64,000 nucleotides of DNA from a bacterium (GTDB taxonomy: Bacteria > SZUA-182 > DTGQ01): the NCBI GenBank assembly GCA_040755755.1, contig JBFLZW010000001.1, positions 124,001 through 188,000 of the forward strand, given 5' to 3'. Under the pieces are notes generated by a model. The model saw only the letters and a list, made by a program, of their open reading frames with translations, was not told the origin of the DNA and did no database searches. Positions 63,914 to 64,000 of the stretch are shown piece after piece (position 1 is the first letter of the stretch; every line of letters starts with the position of its first letter). The translations under genes were made by a program, and so were the position numbers.

Positions 63914-64000
63914 ATGAAAGTCGCAATTACGGGACTTAAAGGGAGTGGTAAGACAACCATTTTTAATTCATTGACCGGGCTGGCTGCCAAAACGGGGGGA
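63914..64000 (+). CDS. P-loop GTPase, YchF/Obg-like (partial, runs off window)
   Basis: The first 29 residues are present: MKVAITGLKGSGKTTIFNSL and then TGLAAKTGG. The GxxxxGKT P-loop at the extreme N-terminus followed by the IFNSLTG helix is typical of YchF/Obg-type GTPases. The ribosome-binding site is GGAGATAAGCT. Too little is visible to choose between YchF and a relative. Confidence 0.7.
   Translation, partial: MKVAITGLKGSGKTTIFNSLTGLAAKTGG

Overview
The window looks like chromosome from a Gram-negative, respiring and probably anaerobic bacterium. The outer-membrane signs are an LptE lipoprotein, a PorV/FadL-like barrel and a PEP-CTERM protein. Menaquinone comes from the futalosine route (mqnB, mqnD). 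Three large NapC/NirT-like octahaem cytochromes and one small multihaem cytochrome point to quinol-linked electron export. Together these suggest Desulfobacterota, Nitrospirota or a related uncultured lineage, but no phylogenetic marker was placed, so this is inference. Most genes are moderately GC-rich. The stretches at about 3.7-6.0 kb, 11.8-14.8 kb and 45.8-46.1 kb are clearly AT-richer and look acquired or regulatory.

Layout. 0.3-3.7 kb: an Aas-like acyl-ACP/CoA synthetase, convergent with a lone cas1-cas4 pair (no cas2, effector or array). 4-6 kb: AT-rich DNA with a PEP-CTERM protein and a 152-bp MITE. 6-10.7 kb: biotin ligase and a long pyruvate carboxylase ending in a zinc ribbon. 10.8-14.8 kb: an accessory island with a DUF4258/YgiT pair, a wrecked sulfite-reductase-like gene, a nuclease-TPR protein and a HEPN/MNT pair. 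14.9-18 kb: ketopantoate reductase and PBP1A, then tRNA-Gly(CCC) behind a near-consensus promoter. 18.8-20.8 kb: larB-larC. 20.8-28 kb: a secreted propeller, a baeRF-type protein, an octahaem cytochrome, a TPR protein and an outer-membrane barrel. 28.3-32.9 kb: a glucan-water-dikinase homologue next to a dual-specificity phosphatase, the most interesting pair in the window. 33-34.2 kb: an atypical radical-SAM-like protein.

34.3-39.8 kb is one leftward cluster: rplM, a HAMP membrane protein, a multihaem cytochrome, rpsI, argC, argJ, nif3-like. The usually adjacent rplM-rpsI pair is split by two redox/sensor genes. 39.9-42 kb: a PPC-domain protein and mqnB-mqnD. 42.3-50.1 kb: a giant LVIVD propeller, a UbiA-family enzyme, a second octahaem cytochrome and a large secreted protein. 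50.6-54 kb: an S1-domain protein and an M18 aminopeptidase. 54.2-57.3 kb: a duplicated two-gene cassette of small secreted proteins I do not recognise. 57.8-59.4 kb: lptE-holA. 59.6-63.4 kb: a secreted propeller fused to a degenerate PHP-like domain, coupled to the third octahaem cytochrome. The window ends inside a P-loop GTPase gene.

How the parts may fit together (inference): menaquinone made through MqnB/MqnD would feed the membrane-anchored octahaem cytochromes, which pass electrons to the periplasm or surface, where the large propeller proteins sit. BirA serves pyruvate carboxylase. The dikinase and phosphatase could reversibly phosphorylate a storage glucan.
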